Of a DNA stretch of 64,000 nt, positions 35,079 through 44,658 are shown in pieces. The stretch comes from Micavibrio aeruginosavorus_D (GTDB lineage: Bacteria > Pseudomonadota > Alphaproteobacteria > Micavibrionales > Micavibrionaceae): positions 2,232,001 through 2,296,000 of the forward strand of contig NZ_CP195303.1 of NCBI RefSeq assembly GCF_051245535.1. Reading direction: 5' to 3'. The notes beneath the pieces are model-generated. The model had not been told where the DNA came from. It ran no database searches and saw nothing but the letters and a program-made list of their open reading frames with translations. How positions within the stretch are numbered: position 1 is the first letter of the stretch; the number at the start of each line of letters is the position of its first letter. The position numbers and the translations under genes were made by a program.

Positions 35079-36623
35079 TCACGCTTTTGGCGCGGGTGCC
35101 GCTTCGGTTTTTGGGGCTTTCGGCTTTTTCTCAAAATGATCCATGATCAATTGGTTCAGCAACCGCACGCCAAACCCGGTGCCGATTTTATCGGGCATGG
35201 TCGGATGACCGAAGACGCCATTGGCCACACCTGCAATATCAAGGTGCGCCCATTTGGTTTTGCCTTCGATAAATTCCTGCAGGAACGCGGCCGCCGTGCT
35301 GGCCCCCGGTCCGCCATTGCCAATATTGACCAGATCGCTGTATGTCCCGCGAATGGCCGCGGAAAATTCGGGGCCCAACGGCATGGGCCAGCCGCGCTCG
35401 CTCACTTTGGCACCGCTGGCGCGGATGCGTTTGGATAATGTTTCATCATTCGAAAACACACCGCACATCGTGCTGCCAAGGGCGGCTTTGCACGCCCCGG
35501 TCAGTGTGGCCAGATCAATGACGGTGTGCGGGTTAAAGCGGCGCTGCACATAGGTCAGGCAATCGGCCAGAACCAGACGCCCTTCGGCATCGGTGTTTTG
35601 CACGTCGATGGTTTTGCCGTTCATCGCGGTGACAATGTCATCGACGCAATTGGCATCCGGGCCAATATCGTTGCGGGCCAGCCCCAGAACGGCGACCACA
35701 TCCACGGGCGCTTTGCGTCCGGCCAGTGCGGCCATCGCGCCAATCACGGCGGCGGCCCCGCCCATATCGAACTTCATATTCGACATGTTGGTTTTCAACG
35801 ACAGGCCGCCCGTGTCAAAGGTCAGCCCCTTGCCCACCAGCGCCAGCGGACGTGATGTGTCATTGCCCGTGCCGTTATAGCGCAGCACGACCATCATCGG
35901 GCGCTTGTCCGGGCTGCTGCCCTGACCCACGGCGACGAAGGCCCCGGCCCCCAAGGCTTTCAACCCGGCTTCGTGAATAATTTCCGGGTTTAACCCCAGC
36001 GGTTCCATCGCCACGCGCACGCGTTCGGCCATGGTTTTCGGGGTCAGAACGTTGGGCGGTTCGTTGGCCAGATCACGCGCCAAAAACGCCCCCGCCGCGA
36101 CCGGGGCCAATTGCGCGAATTTTTCGCGCGCCGGGGTCGGGTTGGGCAGGGCGATGCGAATGGTGTAATCCGGCGCTTGCGGGGCCTGGGATTTGTATTT
36201 ATCGAACGTGTAGGATTTCAGCACAAAACCATGGGCCAGATCGGCGGCCATATGGGCATTGGCCCCGCTGAAATCATTGGCCAGAATGGTGAGCGATGTC
36301 ATGCCCGTTGCGGCGACCGCCGTATAAATTTTTCCGCCAATCGTTTCGGCGCGCAAACTGTCCATGCCCTTGGTCGCGCCCATGCCGACCAGAATCATTT
36401 TCTTGAAATTGCTGCCTGCCGGGGCGGGCACGGTCAGGGTCTGGCCGGTCTTGCCCTGAAAATGCAAATCGGTGGTCATGGCGTGTTGAATGGCCGCGCC
36501 CATTTGTGCCGGGGCGATCATGGTGGCCACGCCCGGGGCGCGCTTGTCATACACCGGAACGATCACGATATCGCTGGCGTGGTCGGTTTGTCCGGCTTGG
36601 CTGGTGAATGAAAAATGCGTCAT
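35079..36623 (-). CDS. pepA: Leucyl aminopeptidase, M17 family
   Basis: This cytoplasmic two-zinc exopeptidase is 514 residues long. Catalytic and metal residues are in VGKGLTFDTGG, MKFDMGGAAAV and NTDAEGRLVLAD, with the substrate-site arginine in the last of these. The N-terminal M17 domain is present. A second full-length M17 gene lies at 39633. The C-terminus ends in an Ala/Pro/Lys tail. Confidence 0.96.
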   Translation of the reverse strand: MTHFSFTSQAGQTDHASDIVIVPVYDKRAPGVATMIAPAQMGAAIQHAMTTDLHFQGKTGQTLTVPAPAGSNFKKMILVGMGATKGMDSLRAETIGGKIYTAVAATGMTSLTILANDFSGANAHMAADLAHGFVLKSYTFDKYKSQAPQAPDYTIRIALPNPTPAREKFAQLAPVAAGAFLARDLANEPPNVLTPKTMAERVRVAMEPLGLNPEIIHEAGLKALGAGAFVAVGQGSSPDKRPMMVVLRYNGTGNDTSRPLALVGKGLTFDTGGLSLKTNMSNMKFDMGGAAAVIGAMAALAGRKAPVDVVAVLGLARNDIGPDANCVDDIVTAMNGKTIDVQNTDAEGRLVLADCLTYVQRRFNPHTVIDLATLTGACKAALGSTMCGVFSNDETLSKRIRASGAKVSERGWPMPLGPEFSAAIRGTYSDLVNIGNGGPGASTAAAFLQEFIEGKTKWAHLDIAGVANGVFGHPTMPDKIGTGFGVRLLNQLIMDHFEKKPKAPKTEAAPAPKA

Positions 36624-36717
36624 GGTGCGCTCCCTTGTTCCGTCAGTTTTTTATGATTGGATGGGTAGTCTTGCGCCTCCGCGCCCGCACCGTCAAGAGA
36701 CGGATATGGTGCAAGAC

Positions 36718-36751
36718 AAAACCCCCTCCGCCACTGGGGCGAAGGGGGTTT
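36718..36751 (-). terminator. Terminator of the earP-efp operon
   Basis: AAACCCCCT-CGCC and GGCG-AGGGGGTTT arms with an ACTG-type loop lie 20 bases past the efp stop. The minus strand ends in GGGTTTTG. Confidence 0.8.
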
Positions 36752-36771
36752 AAGCCATTCAAAAATCAACC

Positions 36772-37329
36772 TTATTTCGCGCGGGAAACGTATTCGTCCG
36801 TGCGGGTGTCGATTTCAATTTTTTCGCCGATTTCGATGAAGGCCGGAACCGAAATTTCATGACCGGTGGCCAGCTTCGCCAGCTTCATCACTTTACCGGA
36901 TGTATCGCCACGGGCGGCCGGTTCGGTGTAGGTCACTTCGCGAACGACTTTCGTCGGGATTTCGATGGACAAGGCGCGGCCGTCATACATGACGATTTCG
37001 CACGGCATTTCATCTTCCAGATATTTCAGGGCGTCTTCCATGTAATCCGGGGTGATTTCGTACTGGTTGTACTCGGCATCCATGAACACATAGTTGTCGC
37101 CGTCGTTATAGGAGTATTTCACTTCCTTGTGGTCCAGAACGACGTTTTCAAATTTGTCGTCGGCGCGGTAAACACCTTCGGTCGTGTTGCCGGTGATCAG
37201 GTTTTTCATCTTCAGTTTCATCACGGACGCGTTACGACCGGATTTGCTGAATTCAGCTTTCGTCACCAGCATCAGGTTGCCTTCCATGGTGACAACGTTG
37301 CCGGAGCGAAGTTCTTGAGCGATTTTCAT
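36772..37329 (-). CDS. efp: Elongation factor P with arginine at the modification site
   Basis: EF-P relieves ribosome stalling at polyproline stretches. The 185-residue protein has all three beta-barrel domains and the C-terminal RGDTSGKV and EIDTRTDEYVSR patterns. At the tip of domain I the motif is SKSGRNAS with Arg32, where EF-P of the E. coli type has lysine. Arg32 EF-P is activated by rhamnosylation by EarP, whose gene lies 18 bases upstream on the same strand. Overall it resembles the Pseudomonas type. Confidence 0.97.
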   Translation of the reverse strand: MKIAQELRSGNVVTMEGNLMLVTKAEFSKSGRNASVMKLKMKNLITGNTTEGVYRADDKFENVVLDHKEVKYSYNDGDNYVFMDAEYNQYEITPDYMEDALKYLEDEMPCEIVMYDGRALSIEIPTKVVREVTYTEPAARGDTSGKVMKLAKLATGHEISVPAFIEIGEKIEIDTRTDEYVSRAK

Positions 37330-37347
37330 CGTATGAATGTCCTTATA

Positions 37348-38535
37348 TCAGTTTTGATCTTTTTGGTTCCGGATAAAGCGGACCAGCTGGTCGGCCAGAT
37401 CCGCCTGTTCGGCAAGGGTGCTGGCCCAGTCTCGCGCGTGGGGGCCCAGCCGGGGCAGGGCCTCAAAAAAGTCGCGCATCACCCGGGTGCTGCCCTCTTC
37501 AAGGGCTTCTACATTCCACATTATAGTGAATTGTGCAAGCTTCTCCGCGTCTTCCGGGGCCAGATTCGCACCGTAACGGCTTAAAAACGCGCCCAGTTTG
37601 ATCAGGTGGGCATTCTCCTCCTGCACATAAATCTGCCAGACCATGGGCCGCCCGGCCCAGATCGCCCGGACGAATGAATCCTCCCCCCGGACGAAATTGA
37701 CGTGGCTGGTCCAGAGCAATTTGTCGTAATCATCCTGCGTCAAAAACGGCACGGTATGGATGGTGACGTGGTCGGATTGGAAATCCTTCAGCGCCGCCAT
37801 ATGCGTCGGGGCCACCCCGGCGGGGGCCAGGAACCGGGTTTTGATTCCGGCTCGGTCGATCACGCCCATCAGGGCGGTGACGGGTGCGTTGTCATAACAA
37901 AACAGGCTGATATCGATGATGGTCGGATCAATGGCCGGGATGCCGTGGCGGGCGCGCCATGTATTTTGGGCGGCGGTGTCCGACTGGAATGTTTTGATGT
38001 CATCCATCAATCCGGCCTCACGGCTCAGGCCCCCGGTGCGCGGGGTGAAGCCGGGGAAGAACAATGTCTTCTTCATCCCCGTCATCGGGTTGGTGGACGG
38101 GATGGCATGGACCCCATCGACCCAGTCCTCGGCACTGAGGTATTCAAGGTCGACCCAGACCGGATTCGGGGTGGTGGCTTTCATGGCCGCGATGACAGCT
38201 TGGGGCAGGTCACAGGCAAAGGCCTCGATCACCGCATCGGCCATGGGAAGGTCGGGGGTGTTATAAAATTGCCCGATGGCCTCCGCGGTCCAGCGCAGGA
38301 TGGCGACCCCGTCAATGGTCTGCCGGATGGCATCCGGGTCCAGCCTCGGTTCGATCCGGGCAAAGGTTTTGAAGTCATCAACATACAGCCGGACCCCACA
38401 CCCTTGGTCCCCATCTCTCCCTCTGGCCAGCTGCCGGGCAAACCGCCAGCACACCCCGATGTCCCCAAAATTGTCGATCACGCGACAGAAAAGGTCGATG
38501 GTCAGTGGGGCGTGGGTCGGGGGTGTGGGCATCAT
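37348..38535 (-). CDS. earP: EF-P arginine rhamnosyltransferase EarP
   Basis: EarP transfers rhamnose from dTDP-rhamnose to Arg32 of EF-P. Numbered from the ATG at 38535 (395 residues), the N-terminus has IDLFCRVIDNFGDIGVCWR with the conserved aspartates 21 and 25. The middle has VDLEYLSAEDWVDG and FFPGFTPRTGGL. The C-terminal donor site has RGEDSFVRAIWAGRPMVWQIY. These match the DUF2331/EarP family. The frame is open to 38733, but the extra residues come from a palindromic repeat. earP and efp form an operon. Confidence 0.96.
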   Translation of the reverse strand: MMPTPPTHAPLTIDLFCRVIDNFGDIGVCWRFARQLARGRDGDQGCGVRLYVDDFKTFARIEPRLDPDAIRQTIDGVAILRWTAEAIGQFYNTPDLPMADAVIEAFACDLPQAVIAAMKATTPNPVWVDLEYLSAEDWVDGVHAIPSTNPMTGMKKTLFFPGFTPRTGGLSREAGLMDDIKTFQSDTAAQNTWRARHGIPAIDPTIIDISLFCYDNAPVTALMGVIDRAGIKTRFLAPAGVAPTHMAALKDFQSDHVTIHTVPFLTQDDYDKLLWTSHVNFVRGEDSFVRAIWAGRPMVWQIYVQEENAHLIKLGAFLSRYGANLAPEDAEKLAQFTIMWNVEALEEGSTRVMRDFFEALPRLGPHARDWASTLAEQADLADQLVRFIRNQKDQN

Positions 38536-38601
38536 CGGATCACTGTTTGGGGTGTGATGGGTGTATAGCAGGGCGGGGCAACCGGGTTCAATCTTTTCGA
38601 T

Positions 38602-38715
38602 TTGCCCCTCACCCCAACCCTCTCCCAGAGGGAGAGCGAGCCGGTCCCGCTGGCCCAAAAACCCTTCCCAATCGTCCCCCTCTCCCTCCGGGAGAGGGCC
38701 GGGGTGAGGGTGCCG
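38602..38715. repeat. Palindromic element CCCTCACCCC ... GGGGTGAGGG
   Basis: The left arm near 38606-38626 (CCCCTCACCCCAACCCTCTCC) and the right arm near 38690-38710 are near-perfect reverse complements. Each arm carries a smaller hairpin (CTCTCCC / GGGAGAG). It lies before earP and between the divergent earP and Sel1-like genes. Sequences of this type occur widely in bacterial genomes. Confidence 0.8.
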
Positions 38716-38876
38716 CTCGTATGTCATGCACAAAACACTAACCCATTGATTTTATTTATACGTACAGTCGCATACGGGCTAGGTGTATGACATTTTTTGA
38801 TCGGCGCGTATGCTTTTGCCAGTGTGTATGTGCGTGTATCTGTGGTAGAGTGCAACCAATTAAATCGGAGGTCCGG

Positions 38877-39578
38877 ATGAAAGCTTTTATGCGCGAGGTC
38901 ATCAATGTCGTCATAGTGTTGGCGCTCATCTGGTTTGGCATGTACGTGTCGAGTTTCGGTTTTATGTACTTGGCGGCTCGCTGGTCTACTGAGGCCCTTG
39001 CGCACGAGTATCAGGTTGAAAAGGACCGTATAGCGAAGCGCACGGAACCTTTGGAATACAACGCAACTGATTGTCAGGTGGCTTTGGGGCAAATCAATGG
39101 GTCTGCAGAATCTGAGCGCCGGGATGCCGCGATTGAAATTTGCCGCTATGTTGGTGCATGGGGAGATGCTCAAACGCAGTTTGAGTTGGGCCGTATGTAC
39201 AGCGAAGGTACATATGGTGTTGCTAAGGATCAGGCGGAAGCGAATCGTTGGTTCCGGCGTGCGGCTTTGCAAAATCATGTACCTGCCCAATATAGTGTTA
39301 TGTCAGCACTCTATGCGCAGGCGATAGCATCCAATGATGCTGAGGGACTTTTTCCGATTTTGGAAATGTATGGCTGGTTCTGTGTTCTGGAAAAAGGGCT
39401 GTTAAGGGTGGCTTCTTCCCCGGGGCCTGCTTTTGGGACGGATGCGGAGCGTACAGGCAAGGTATTGACTGATTTACGCCATGCCTTTGCGCAGGGCAAG
39501 AAAGCGCAAAGTTTTCCCTACAGGTTCGGTGTAGATCGTATGTGTCATGGGTATGTTCAGGTATTTTATCCAGAATAA
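38877..39578 (+). CDS. Sel1-like repeat membrane protein
   Basis: The 233-residue protein has one membrane helix (about 8-30) and a short tetratricopeptide-like Sel1 region (about 95-145: QFELGRMYSEGTYGVAKDQAEANRWFRRAALQ). Four to five cysteines are spread outside. Sel1 repeats mediate protein contacts. The ATG at 38877 has a strong GGAGGT site, so the longer frame from 38787 is rejected. GC is lower than in its neighbours. Confidence 0.75.
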   Translation: MKAFMREVINVVIVLALIWFGMYVSSFGFMYLAARWSTEALAHEYQVEKDRIAKRTEPLEYNATDCQVALGQINGSAESERRDAAIEICRYVGAWGDAQTQFELGRMYSEGTYGVAKDQAEANRWFRRAALQNHVPAQYSVMSALYAQAIASNDAEGLFPILEMYGWFCVLEKGLLRVASSPGPAFGTDAERTGKVLTDLRHAFAQGKKAQSFPYRFGVDRMCHGYVQVFYPE

Positions 39579-39608
39579 ACAAACCCCCTCGGGGTAGAGG
39601 GGGTTTGT
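39579..39608. terminator. Bidirectional terminator
   Basis: ACAAACCCCCTC and GAGGGGGTTTGT form a perfect 12-bp stem with a 6-base loop. It starts directly after the stop codon of the Sel1-like gene and lies 25 bases past the stop of the convergent M17 peptidase gene. Confidence 0.9.
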
Positions 39609-39632
39609 GATTAGGTCAATTTTGTTTTCGTC

Positions 39633-41252
39633 TTACTCGTAATAATCCATCACCATCTGGTTCAAGACGCGAACACCAAATCCGGTGGCGCCTTTCGGGC
39701 CCAGTGGCTTGTCGGCCCCGACCCAGGCGGTTCCGGCGATGTCGAGGTGGGCCCAGGGGGTGTCGCCCTCGATGAAGTGTTGCAGGAACCCGGCGGCGGT
39801 ACAGGACCCGCCATGGGGGGACCCGCTGATGTTTTTCAGGTCGGCGATGGTGGACACCATCGATTTGCGATAAAAATCGTCCAGCGGCATCCGCCACAGT
39901 TTTTCACCCGTCTTCCGGCTGGCGTCCTGCAACTGGGTCCACAGCGTTTCATCGTTGGCATAGGCCCCGGCATATTCGGACCCGAGCGCAACCATGATCG
40001 CCCCGGTCAGGGTGGCCAGATCAATGATCATCTTCGGCTTGTCATGTTTCTGGACATAGGTCAGGGCATCGCACAGGACCAGACGGCCTTCGGCATCCGT
40101 GTTCAGGACCTCAACCGTTTTCCCGGCCATCGACCCGATAATATCACCGGGGCGATAGGCGCGGTCTGATGGCATGTTTTCGGCCAGCCCGACAATGGCG
40201 ACCACATCGACCTTGGCCTTGCGGCTGGCCAACGTGTGCATCAACCCGACCACGGCGGCGGACCCGCCCATGTCCATTTTCATGTCGTCCATGCCGGCGG
40301 CGGGCTTGATGGAAATGCCGCCCGTATCGAACGTCACGCCCTTGCCGACGAAGGCCAAAGGTTTGGTCATTTTCGGGGCTGCCTTGGCGGATTTCGTGGC
40401 TTTTCCGCCGGATTTCCCGGCATAACGCATAATCACCACGCGCGGCGGGCGGGCCGAACCCTGCCCCACGGCCAGATGCGATTCCATGCCCAGCTTGGCC
40501 ATTTTCTTCTCATCCAGAATCTCGACATGCACGCCGAGGGGTTGCAGCATTTTTGCAATCCGTTTGGCGTAGCTTTCGGGATAAATCACGTTTGGCGGCT
40601 CGTTGGTCAGGTCGCGGGCCACATGGGTCCCGGCGGCGGCGGCGGCCAGATCGCGCTCAATCGCGGCGGCCTTGGTCGCGCCATCCAGTACAATATCGAC
40701 GGATTGCAGGGTGCGGGCTTTCTTCTCGCCCTTTTTGCTGCTGCCTTTCTCGGCGGATTTATACAGGTCGAAATCATAGGCGCGCAGGCGCACACCTTCC
40801 GCGATATGGGCGGCGAGGGCATCCGCGCCAAGGGATTGTTTTGCATCGGATTTTTTGGATTTTTTGTCCGATTTTGCTGCGCTTTTTGCTGCAGCAAAAA
40901 GGGTTGCATGTTCCGTGCCTGTCGATTTCAGGGCGCTGTAAAATTTGCCCCCGATCACGGCGGCTTCGGCCGGGGTCAGATCGGCGGCTTCACCCATCCC
41001 GACCAGCATGTAACGCACCACGCCGTCCTTGTTTTTCGGGGCGGCGATCACGGCGATCTGCCCGGCCTTGCCGCTGAAATGATCTTGCGCGTCCATCCAC
41101 TGGCGAATGGTCCCGCCGCTTTGTTTATTCAGGGCCTCGGCCTCCGAGCTGAACGTGCCATCGGCGCCAACGCAGGCGGCCAACGTGTCGGATTTGGACT
41201 TAGATTTGGGCTGGGGCGTTTTGGAAAAGGTGATTTTGACGGTTTTGGTCAT
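39633..41252 (-). CDS. Second M17 leucyl aminopeptidase with Lys-rich insertions
   Basis: The 539-residue protein (from ATG 41252) has the full M17 catalytic set: VGKGVTFDTGG, MKMDMGGSAAV and NTDAEGRLVLCD. It differs from the pepA copy at 35079 by three low-complexity Lys/Ser/Ala stretches, at about 135-150 (SDKKSKKSDAK), 183-195 and 290-305, and by a basic N-terminus. These probably lie on surface loops. The frame continues to 41324, but the ATG at 41252 is nearer the conserved domain. Its divergent neighbour is lptF. Confidence 0.93.
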   Translation of the reverse strand: MTKTVKITFSKTPQPKSKSKSDTLAACVGADGTFSSEAEALNKQSGGTIRQWMDAQDHFSGKAGQIAVIAAPKNKDGVVRYMLVGMGEAADLTPAEAAVIGGKFYSALKSTGTEHATLFAAAKSAAKSDKKSKKSDAKQSLGADALAAHIAEGVRLRAYDFDLYKSAEKGSSKKGEKKARTLQSVDIVLDGATKAAAIERDLAAAAAGTHVARDLTNEPPNVIYPESYAKRIAKMLQPLGVHVEILDEKKMAKLGMESHLAVGQGSARPPRVVIMRYAGKSGGKATKSAKAAPKMTKPLAFVGKGVTFDTGGISIKPAAGMDDMKMDMGGSAAVVGLMHTLASRKAKVDVVAIVGLAENMPSDRAYRPGDIIGSMAGKTVEVLNTDAEGRLVLCDALTYVQKHDKPKMIIDLATLTGAIMVALGSEYAGAYANDETLWTQLQDASRKTGEKLWRMPLDDFYRKSMVSTIADLKNISGSPHGGSCTAAGFLQHFIEGDTPWAHLDIAGTAWVGADKPLGPKGATGFGVRVLNQMVMDYYE

Positions 41253-41352
41253 GATTTTTCCGCTTTTTGAGAGATTTACGGCTTTGCCGCCCGGAACGGG
41301 CTTGGTATGGATAAAGGCCGACAAACTTTAACCCAGACGCGTGCCTTTTTCC

Positions 41353-42525
41353 ATGGCTGTCTTCGACCGTTATCTGCTCAAAACCTTGCTGATCGCCACG
41401 GTGTTTATTGCCGTGGTGCTGGCGGCTATTATTTTCCTGACGCAGTCGCTGCGCTTTCTGGAACTGGTCATCAATGCCGGGGCGTCGGGCTCGGCCTTCT
41501 GGCTGCTGACCTTGCTGGCCTTGCCGCGCTTCTTTGAAATCATCCTGCCCATCGCGTTGCTGGCGGCGATTGTCTTTATCTATAACCGCATGACGATGGA
41601 CAGCGAATTGGTGGTGATGCGGGCCATTGGTGCGTCGCCCGCCCGGCTGGCCCGTCCGGCCCTGATGCTGGCGCTGGGGGTTAGTGTTGTGCTGTTGATT
41701 ATGACGGCGTGGCTGGCCCCGGTGACCTTGGCGGGGATGCAACATCTGCGGCAGGTGATCAAAGCGCAATATTCCAGCCTGCTGTTCCGCGAAGGGGTCT
41801 TCAACGCCGTGGCCCCCGGCCTGACCGTTTATATGCGGGAACGGCTGGACAACGGGGAACTGGGCGGGTTGATGATCCATGATACCCGGGCCGAAAACCC
41901 GACCCCGGTGACGGTGATTGCCAAGCGCGGCGTGATGGTCGCCACAGATTCCGGGCAGCAAGTCGTGGTCTATGACGGCTCCCGCCAGGCCATGGATGAA
42001 AGCACCGGCAACCTGACAAGGCTGGATTTTGACCGCTATCTGATTGATCTGCCCGAAGGATCCGGCGTGGTGCGCCAACGCTGGCGCGAGCCGGAGGAGC
42101 GGACCCTGTTCGAACTGTTCCGCCCCGACATGGCCAATGAACATGACCGCGCCAGCCGCCATGATTTCATGGTCGAAGCCCACCGCCGCATTATCAGCCC
42201 GTTTCTGGCCCTGACCTACAGCGTGATCGGGCTGGCCTTCCTGTTGCTGGGTCCGGTGGATCGGCGCGGGCAAAGCCGCCGGATCGTGGCCGCCATTGCC
42301 GCCGTGGTCGGGATTCAGGGGCTTTATCTGGCCGCCTTTAACATGGCGCAGGATCATATTGGTGGGCTGATTTTGATGGATGTGCTGGTGCTGGGGCCGC
42401 TTTTATTGTGCGGCTATCTGCTCAGCGGGGCCAGCGAAGCCATGCGGCAAAAACCATGGTGCCGCACCTTGTCGTCCCTGTTCATCTCCGGTGCGAAAAA
42501 CACCAAGACCGGGGGGGCCGCATGA
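41353..42525 (+). CDS. lptF: LPS export permease LptF
   Basis: LptF and LptG form the membrane channel that extracts LPS with LptB. The 390-residue protein has six membrane helices in two groups (about 12-110 and 270-370) around a periplasmic jellyroll. The N-terminus (FDRYLLKTLLIATVFIAVVLAAIIF) and MDSELVVMRAIGASP match the YjgP family. The ATG at 41353 is preferred over 41341. Its stop overlaps the lptG start by 4 bases. Confidence 0.94.
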   Translation: MAVFDRYLLKTLLIATVFIAVVLAAIIFLTQSLRFLELVINAGASGSAFWLLTLLALPRFFEIILPIALLAAIVFIYNRMTMDSELVVMRAIGASPARLARPALMLALGVSVVLLIMTAWLAPVTLAGMQHLRQVIKAQYSSLLFREGVFNAVAPGLTVYMRERLDNGELGGLMIHDTRAENPTPVTVIAKRGVMVATDSGQQVVVYDGSRQAMDESTGNLTRLDFDRYLIDLPEGSGVVRQRWREPEERTLFELFRPDMANEHDRASRHDFMVEAHRRIISPFLALTYSVIGLAFLLLGPVDRRGQSRRIVAAIAAVVGIQGLYLAAFNMAQDHIGGLILMDVLVLGPLLLCGYLLSGASEAMRQKPWCRTLSSLFISGAKNTKTGGAA

Positions 42526-43661
42526 TCAATCGCCATGCCACGCTGAACGGCTATCTGGGCCGTCTTTTCGCCCTGAATTTCCTGTTTATCACGGCCATTT
42601 TGCTGGGCGTTGTTTATCTGTTCGATACGGTCGAATTGCTGCGCCGGGCGGCGAAGCGCGATGTCGGCCTGTCCCGCGTGCTGGAGATGGGGTTGTACAA
42701 ACTGCCCGAGGTGGGGCAGTTGATTTTCCCCTTCGCCATCCTGTTCGGGGCCATGTTCACCTTCTGGGTTCTGACCCGGCGCAGCGAGCTGATCGTTGTG
42801 CGGGCGGCGGGGTTCTCCGTCTGGCAGTTTCTGGCCCCGGTCATGGGTGTGGCGATCCTGATTGGCGTGCTGCAAATGGCGGTCATCAACCCGCTGGGGG
42901 CGATGATGCTGGGGCGGTATCAGGTGCTGGAAAACCGCTATTTGCTGCCCGAGGGCAACCAGATCGCCCTGTTCAAGGAAGGGCTGTGGCTGCGCCAATC
43001 CCATCATCTGGACAGCCCGTCCACTGACACCAGTGTGGACGAGGGTGTGGATGAAGGGTATGCCATCATCCATGCCGACAAAATCCAGTTGCCCGACTGG
43101 GAATTGCGCGGGGTCATGGTGTTGTTCTTTGACGGCGACAATAATTTCCTGCGCCGCATGGATGCGACCAGCGCCCGCCTGACCCGGGGGCAGTGGAATT
43201 TACAGGACGTGCAGATCAGCGCGCCGGGCGCGCGGGCCGAACGGGTGCAGCATTACGCCCTGCCAACCAAGCTGACCGCGGACGAGATCGAGGAAAGTTT
43301 CTCCTCCCCCGAAACACTGTCTTTCTGGAAACTGCCGGGTTTTATCGCCACGCTGAAGCAAACCGGGTTTGATGCCACCCGCCTGTCGATCCATTTCCAG
43401 TCCTTGCTGGCCCAGCCCTTGCTGTTTATGGCCATGGTGTTGCTGGCAGCGACAGTGTCGCTGCGGCCGCCACGCTTCCGTGGGGCCATGGCCATGGTGA
43501 TGGCCGGGGTGATGATGGGGTTTGTGGTGTTCTTCCTGTCCAGCTTTCTGCAGGCGCTGGGCGCTTCGCAACAGATCCCGGTCCTGCTGGCGGCCTGGTC
43601 CCCGGCGCTGGTCACGGCCTTGTTGGGCGGGGCGGTGTTGCTGACGCTCGAAGATGGCTGA
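42522..43661 (+). CDS. lptG: LPS export permease LptG
   Basis: The 379-residue partner of LptF has the same architecture: helices near 10-110, a periplasmic jellyroll, and helices near 280-375. The motif RRSELIVVRAAGFSVWQFLAPVMG is typical of YjgQ. The ATG overlaps the end of lptF (ATGA), so translation is coupled. Longer frames upstream are artefacts of reading into lptF. Confidence 0.94.
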   Translation: MINRHATLNGYLGRLFALNFLFITAILLGVVYLFDTVELLRRAAKRDVGLSRVLEMGLYKLPEVGQLIFPFAILFGAMFTFWVLTRRSELIVVRAAGFSVWQFLAPVMGVAILIGVLQMAVINPLGAMMLGRYQVLENRYLLPEGNQIALFKEGLWLRQSHHLDSPSTDTSVDEGVDEGYAIIHADKIQLPDWELRGVMVLFFDGDNNFLRRMDATSARLTRGQWNLQDVQISAPGARAERVQHYALPTKLTADEIEESFSSPETLSFWKLPGFIATLKQTGFDATRLSIHFQSLLAQPLLFMAMVLLAATVSLRPPRFRGAMAMVMAGVMMGFVVFFLSSFLQALGASQQIPVLLAAWSPALVTALLGGAVLLTLEDG

Positions 43662-43872
43662 TGCTTGTTTGCAACACCCTGTGTATTATCTTTGTCACAC
43701 TGTCCCGAACGTCTTGAAATAAAGGCAAAAAAGGGCTACATCGGACCAGTTTTGTTAACTTGGCGTTCATGCCAATTTGATTAACTCAGGGGGTGTGGCG
43801 CGTTTTGCCATGCAGCCTGCTCTTAAAGTTTAAAAAATTCCATGAAACCCCTTCGATTGTGCGGGATGTAAA

Positions 43873-44634
43873 ATGATGGCGCGTATTGCGTTTTTGAAAT
43901 TCTCTCATGTTGTTCTGGCCGGCTTTGCTGCGCTGACCCTGTCTGCATGCAGCAGTACGCAAGCCACGGAACCGAACGATCCGCTGGAAGGCTATAACCG
44001 CGTGATGTTCGCCGTGAACGATGTGGTGGATCAGGCTGTGTTCCGTCCGGTGGCCAAGGGATATCGCTTTGCCGTACCGCAACCGGCCCGCAATGGCGTT
44101 CGTAACTTCCTGAATAACTTGCGTGCCCCGATCGATCTGGCCAACGAAACATTGCAGGGCGATTTTGCCGGCGTTGAAAACGTGCTGGTCCGTACCTCGG
44201 TCAACACGCTGATCGGCGTGGGCGGCGTGATCGACGTTGCCGGCATGGAAGGGTATGTGCATCAGCGTGAAGATTTCGGTCAGACGCTGGGCGTTTGGGG
44301 TGTTGGCCAAGGCCCGTACATCATTGTACCGCTGCTGGGACCCACCACGATGCGCGATGGCACCGGCCTGCTGGTTGATGGTTTCATGGATCCGCTGTTC
44401 TGGTACCTGTACAATATCGAGAAATTCGGCTGGTACTACGCCCGTCTTGGCGTGTCTTATATCGATGCGCGCGAAGAATTGCTGGATGCGCTGGACGATC
44501 TGCGCCGCAACTCGTTCGATTACTATGCAGCAACCCGCAGCGCCTATCTGCAGCGGCGTGAGGCGATGGTCACCGACATGTCGACGGGCGCTCTCGGGAG
44601 CCATATCCCCGACTATGACGCAGGCGAAGAATAA
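43873..44634 (+). CDS. mlaA: MlaA (VacJ) family outer-membrane lipoprotein
   Basis: MlaA removes misplaced phospholipids from the outer leaflet of the outer membrane and passes them to MlaC. The 253-residue protein has a signal peptide with the lipobox LSAC and the family motifs DPLEGYNRVMFAVND, PVAKGYRFAVPQPARNGVRNFLNNL, EDFGQTLGVWGVGQGPYIIVPLLGPTTMRDG. mlaC follows, after a terminator-like hairpin. The usual mlaDEFB genes are not in the window. Confidence 0.95.
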   Translation: MMARIAFLKFSHVVLAGFAALTLSACSSTQATEPNDPLEGYNRVMFAVNDVVDQAVFRPVAKGYRFAVPQPARNGVRNFLNNLRAPIDLANETLQGDFAGVENVLVRTSVNTLIGVGGVIDVAGMEGYVHQREDFGQTLGVWGVGQGPYIIVPLLGPTTMRDGTGLLVDGFMDPLFWYLYNIEKFGWYYARLGVSYIDAREELLDALDDLRRNSFDYYAATRSAYLQRREAMVTDMSTGALGSHIPDYDAGEE

Positions 44635-44658
44635 GCGCTTTACCGCATAATTTTCAGG

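Noticed and set aside
38787..38876. N-terminal extension of the Sel1-like gene
   Set aside because: The ATG at 38877 has a strong GGAGGT site and starts just before a membrane helix.
41200..42357. 385-codon frame opposite lptF
   Set aside because: It is rich in His, Gln and Gly as expected from the reverse of a membrane gene; lptF is certain.
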